A stretch of DNA of 64,000 bases from Paenalcaligenes faecalis (lineage in GTDB: Bacteria > Pseudomonadota > Gammaproteobacteria > Burkholderiales > Burkholderiaceae_B), in contig NZ_CP106841.1 in assembly GCF_027557445.1 (NCBI RefSeq), positions 668,001-732,000 on the forward strand, read 5' to 3'. Of the stretch, positions 61,851 through 64,000 are shown in pieces. Below the pieces are notes generated by a model. The model was given only the letters and a program-made list of their open reading frames with translations. It searched no databases and was not told the DNA's origin. Position 1 is the stretch's first letter; each line of letters begins with the position of its first letter. Both the position numbers and the translations under genes were made by a program.

Positions 61851-61853
61851 GAA

Positions 61854-62423
61854 ATGGAAGCGTTATTCGTTTCAACCGGTATTGTGGCTTTGGCCGAGAT
61901 TGGTGATAAAACCCAACTACTTGCATTTATTCTGGCAGCTCGTTTTCGACAACCTCTGCCCATTATTCTAGGAATTTTAGTCGCCACATTGGCGAACCAT
62001 GCTTTAGCTGGCGCTCTAGGCGCGTGGCTACCTGGTTTATTCGAACCCACTACCTTGGCATGGATTTTAGCGATTGGCTTTTTGCTGATGGCTGGCTGGA
62101 TGCTCATACCTGATAAATTTGATGAAAACGACGCTAAGTTAGCGAAATTTGGTGTGTTTACCACCACGCTAATTGCGTTTTTTGTAGCCGAAATGGGAGA
62201 TAAAACTCAAATCGCTACGGTGGCTTTAGCTGCACAATTTCAGGCATTTGCTCAGGTGGTTATAGGAACTACCTTGGGTATGATGATTGCGAATGTGCCC
62301 GCCGTTTTATTAGGTGATCGTATTTCAGGCACAATACCTGTGCGCTTGGTGCATGCGATTGCCGCTTCGATTTTTGCTGTGCTTGGGGTGATTGCTTTGG
62401 GGCGCGCTATTGGTTGGTGGTAA
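61854..62423 (+). CDS. UPF0016 (TMEM165/GDT1) family manganese exporter
   Basis: 189 residues with about six helices in two repeats, each with the ion-binding motif E-x-G-D-K-T: VALAEIGDKTQLLAF and FVAEMGDKTQIATVA. Family members export Mn2+ (or Ca2+/Mn2+), and their association with yybP-ykoY riboswitches is well known. Start at 61854 behind AGGAG; an in-frame extension to 61674 would lie inside the riboswitch and is rejected. It is expected to be switched on by high Mn2+. Confidence 0.92.
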   Translation: MEALFVSTGIVALAEIGDKTQLLAFILAARFRQPLPIILGILVATLANHALAGALGAWLPGLFEPTTLAWILAIGFLLMAGWMLIPDKFDENDAKLAKFGVFTTTLIAFFVAEMGDKTQIATVALAAQFQAFAQVVIGTTLGMMIANVPAVLLGDRISGTIPVRLVHAIAASIFAVLGVIALGRAIGWW

Positions 62424-62501
62424 GCCTTAAAGTGGATAATATCCCCTTAAAAATAGCTAAGCGTGGCATATTTGCTGCTAACTTGCTGTTTTTGTGTTGT
62501 A

Positions 62502-62527
62502 AGCATATATGCCGCAGGCATATTGCT
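62502..62527 (+). repeat. Hairpin in the leader of the spermidine synthesis gene
   Basis: AGCA(T)ATATGCC-GCA-GGCATATTGCT: 11 pairs with one bulged T and a 3-base loop. No T run follows, so it is not a simple terminator. It lies 129 bases before the speD-speE start in a 232-bp leader and may be regulatory or an mRNA end of the preceding gene. Confidence 0.5.
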
Positions 62528-62655
62528 GTATTATCTTACGTTTTTCGTGAAGTCGTCGTTTCTAACTTCGGTTAATGACGGGCTTCAGGCTTTTTTCAGT
62601 CCCTGCTGTGTGTTAGCAGGTGACTGGGATCCTTTCACCAAGGAGCGCTGTTCCT

Positions 62656-63891
62656 ATGCAAGGCCTGCACCTTACCGCAGATTTATACCAATGTACTGGC
62701 GATCTTTCTATTTTTGTCGATGAAAACGCATTGGCCGCTCTATGTCGTCAACAGACAGAGCTTTCTGGACTCACCATTGTTGGTGATAAATGGGTAACGT
62801 TTCCTGAATACCAAGGTGAACCCGGTGGTGTGACAGGGGCGGTTTTATTAGCCGAATCTCATTTGGCCATTCATACATGGCCTGAACGTGGGGGCGTCAC
62901 TTTAGATGTTTACGTATGTAATTTTAGTGATGATAACTCAGGCAAAGCACAACAATTGCTTGATGGAATTATTGCAGCGTTTAATCCAACGCAAATTCAA
63001 CGTAATCAGTTAATACGTGGCGATCAAGATGCACCAAGCGAGCCAGAGCTATTATGGGAAAATCTTAATCCAAATAGTGTGTATGGTTTTCGCTTTACGC
63101 GTCGTCTTCTATCTAAACAAACGGCATTTCAACAGTTGGAGCTTCTAGAGTCCGCTGATTTGGGTAAAACCTTACGTTTAGATGGTTGTTTAATGACAGC
63201 AGAAAAAGAGGAGTTCTTTTACCACGAAGGGCTTATTCATCCTGCTGCCATGGCTCACCCTAATCCTCGTCATGCCCTGATCTTGGGTGGTGGGGACGGA
63301 GGGGCTCTAGAGGAATTGCTTAAACATAAGTCCATTGAGTCAGCCACGCTGGTTGATATTGATGGTGACGTCATTGCTGTTTCTAAAGAGCACTTGCTCT
63401 CTATCAATAAAGGGGCTTTAGATAGTCCTAGGGCAAATGTAGTGGTGGGTGATGGAGCTCAGTTTGTTAAAGAAACAGAGCAAAAGTTTGATTTGGTTTT
63501 TCTGGATTTGACTGATCCAGAAACGCCTGCTGGACCACTCTATACACCTGCGTTTTTTCAGGATTGTAAAAAGGTATTAGCCGAAGGTGGTGCTATGGTG
63601 ATTCACCTAGGAGCTCCTTTTTATGAACCCGAGCAAATCACACGCTTAAGTTCTGAGTTGAACTCAGTATTTAAACACGTGAATGCTTATGGCTTGCATA
63701 TCCCTTTGTATGGTGCTTATTGGGCAATGGCTGTGGTTTCTGATCATTTGCAGCCAGCGCAATTGGGTGTAGAGCAGGTACAACAGCGGCTAGTAGAGCG
63801 AGAGATTGATGACTTGCAATACTATAACTCTGCTGTGCATGGGGCATTGTTTGCACTGCCCAACTATTATCAAAAACTATTACCACGTTAA
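62656..63891 (+). CDS. Fused S-adenosylmethionine decarboxylase-spermidine synthase
   Basis: 411 residues. N-terminal domain (about 1-115) is a SpeH-type pro-enzyme: ESHLAIHTWPERGGVTLDVYVC holds the cleavage site Glu67-Ser68 (Ser becomes the pyruvoyl group), His73 and Cys88. The C-terminal domain (about 130-411) is an aminopropyltransferase with ALILGGGDGGALEELLKH and VFLDLTDPETPAGPLYTPAFF. The single protein makes decarboxylated SAM and uses it to convert putrescine to spermidine. Such fusions are known from other betaproteobacteria (Delftia). The ATG at 62656 has AGGAG 11 bases ahead; a 12-codon extension is rejected. Confidence 0.92.
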   Translation: MQGLHLTADLYQCTGDLSIFVDENALAALCRQQTELSGLTIVGDKWVTFPEYQGEPGGVTGAVLLAESHLAIHTWPERGGVTLDVYVCNFSDDNSGKAQQLLDGIIAAFNPTQIQRNQLIRGDQDAPSEPELLWENLNPNSVYGFRFTRRLLSKQTAFQQLELLESADLGKTLRLDGCLMTAEKEEFFYHEGLIHPAAMAHPNPRHALILGGGDGGALEELLKHKSIESATLVDIDGDVIAVSKEHLLSINKGALDSPRANVVVGDGAQFVKETEQKFDLVFLDLTDPETPAGPLYTPAFFQDCKKVLAEGGAMVIHLGAPFYEPEQITRLSSELNSVFKHVNAYGLHIPLYGAYWAMAVVSDHLQPAQLGVEQVQQRLVEREIDDLQYYNSAVHGALFALPNYYQKLLPR

Positions 63892-63910
63892 TGGGTAATA
63901 GAAGCTAAAT

Positions 63911-63941
63911 AAAAAGCTCGCTATAGTTAGCGAGCTTTTTT
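63911..63941 (+). terminator. Terminator after the spermidine synthesis gene
   Basis: AAAAAGCTCGCTA-TAGT-TAGCGAGCTTTTT with T6; the A run on the other side would let it serve a convergent gene beyond the window too. Confidence 0.92.
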
Positions 63942-64000
63942 ACGTTTTGCGATCCTAGCGTTTAGGAACGATGATCCGGTTTGCCTTGGTGAATACGAGC

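Noticed and set aside
61674-61853. 60-codon upstream extension of the UPF0016 gene
   Set aside because: The region is the manganese riboswitch; the frame is open by chance and the family starts at MEALFVSTGIVALAEIGDKT.
62463-62723. Open frame for an 86-residue hydrophobic protein upstream of the spermidine gene
   Set aside because: It runs out of frame into the well-supported fused speD-speE gene, has no ribosome site and its C-terminal half is a frame shadow of the decarboxylase domain.
63942-64000. Possible C-terminus of a minus-strand gene (for example LVFTKANRIIVPKR ending at 63955)
   Set aside because: At least two minus-strand frames are equally open over fewer than 50 bases; the fragment is too short to support a call, although the bidirectional terminator next to it makes a convergent gene plausible.

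Overview
This window is a stretch of bacterial chromosome, almost entirely protein-coding, from a betaproteobacterium. The best guess is a lower-GC member of the Alcaligenaceae (an Oligella-, Advenella-, Paenalcaligenes- or Pelistega-like organism). The guess rests on gene order familiar from Bordetella/Alcaligenaceae (leuS-lptE-holA-proA; purD-hemF-nadD-rsfS-rlmH; nit-tldD-aroG; pyrG-kdsA-eno-ftsB; radC divergent from slpA-ispH) combined with an AT-richer base composition than Bordetella. No tRNA, rRNA, prophage or CRISPR array was seen; species cannot be fixed from the sequence alone.

Layout. 1-4.2 kb: end of lptF, a CysB-type LysR regulator, a DUF2325 gene behind a Fur-box promoter, an NlpC/P60 lipoprotein and an Atg22/UMF1-type MFS transporter. 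4.3-9.4 kb: ETF-ubiquinone oxidoreductase, the two subunits of a 3-oxoacid CoA-transferase and a long aminopeptidase P. 9.5-13.8 kb: pyrG-kdsA-eno-ftsB. 13.8-15.2 kb: a compact IS200/IS605-family element carrying only tnpB, with both hairpin ends and the expected cleavage tetranucleotides visible. 15.2-25.9 kb (minus strand): an orphan TadE-like pseudopilin, hslO, an RDD protein, an unrecognised 45-residue gene behind a twin-palindrome promoter, rlmL-like, hemJ-like, proA, holA, lptE, leuS, rpmG, rpmB. 26-30.4 kb: a Bcr/CflA drug exporter, a GT39-like membrane glycosyltransferase, rpmE2, radC. 30.4-33.5 kb: slpA-ispH and a DUF945 protein. 33.5-40 kb (minus): maf, pyk, rlmH, rsfS, nadD, hemF, purD, yebC. 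40-46 kb: ghrA, quinone oxidoreductase, fbp, pepN. 46-53.6 kb: a DUF4136 lipoprotein, an H-NS-like protein, nit1-like amidase, tldD, DAHP synthase behind a Phe/Tyr leader-peptide attenuator, mnmA, a TauE/SafE permease, a GST. 53.9-56.4 kb: purB, a small lipoprotein, ribA. 56.5-61.5 kb (minus): ttrB-ttrC-ttrA, a tetrathionate reductase operon. 61.6-63.9 kb: a yybP-ykoY-type manganese riboswitch with its UPF0016 transporter, then a fused S-adenosylmethionine decarboxylase-spermidine synthase.

Most genes are housekeeping. The regulatory DNA is the more informative part: a transcription attenuator with a Phe/Tyr-rich 30-residue peptide in front of DAHP synthase; a near-perfect FNR box placed for class II activation of the tetrathionate reductase operon; a Mn2+ riboswitch transcribed divergently from it; a Fur box lying on a near-consensus promoter in front of the DUF2325 gene; and two identical GGGTTAACCC palindromes bracketing the -10 element of an undescribed small gene. 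The TnpB element is the only clear mobile DNA and is probably an intact RNA-guided nuclease locus whose guide can be read directly from the flanking DNA.
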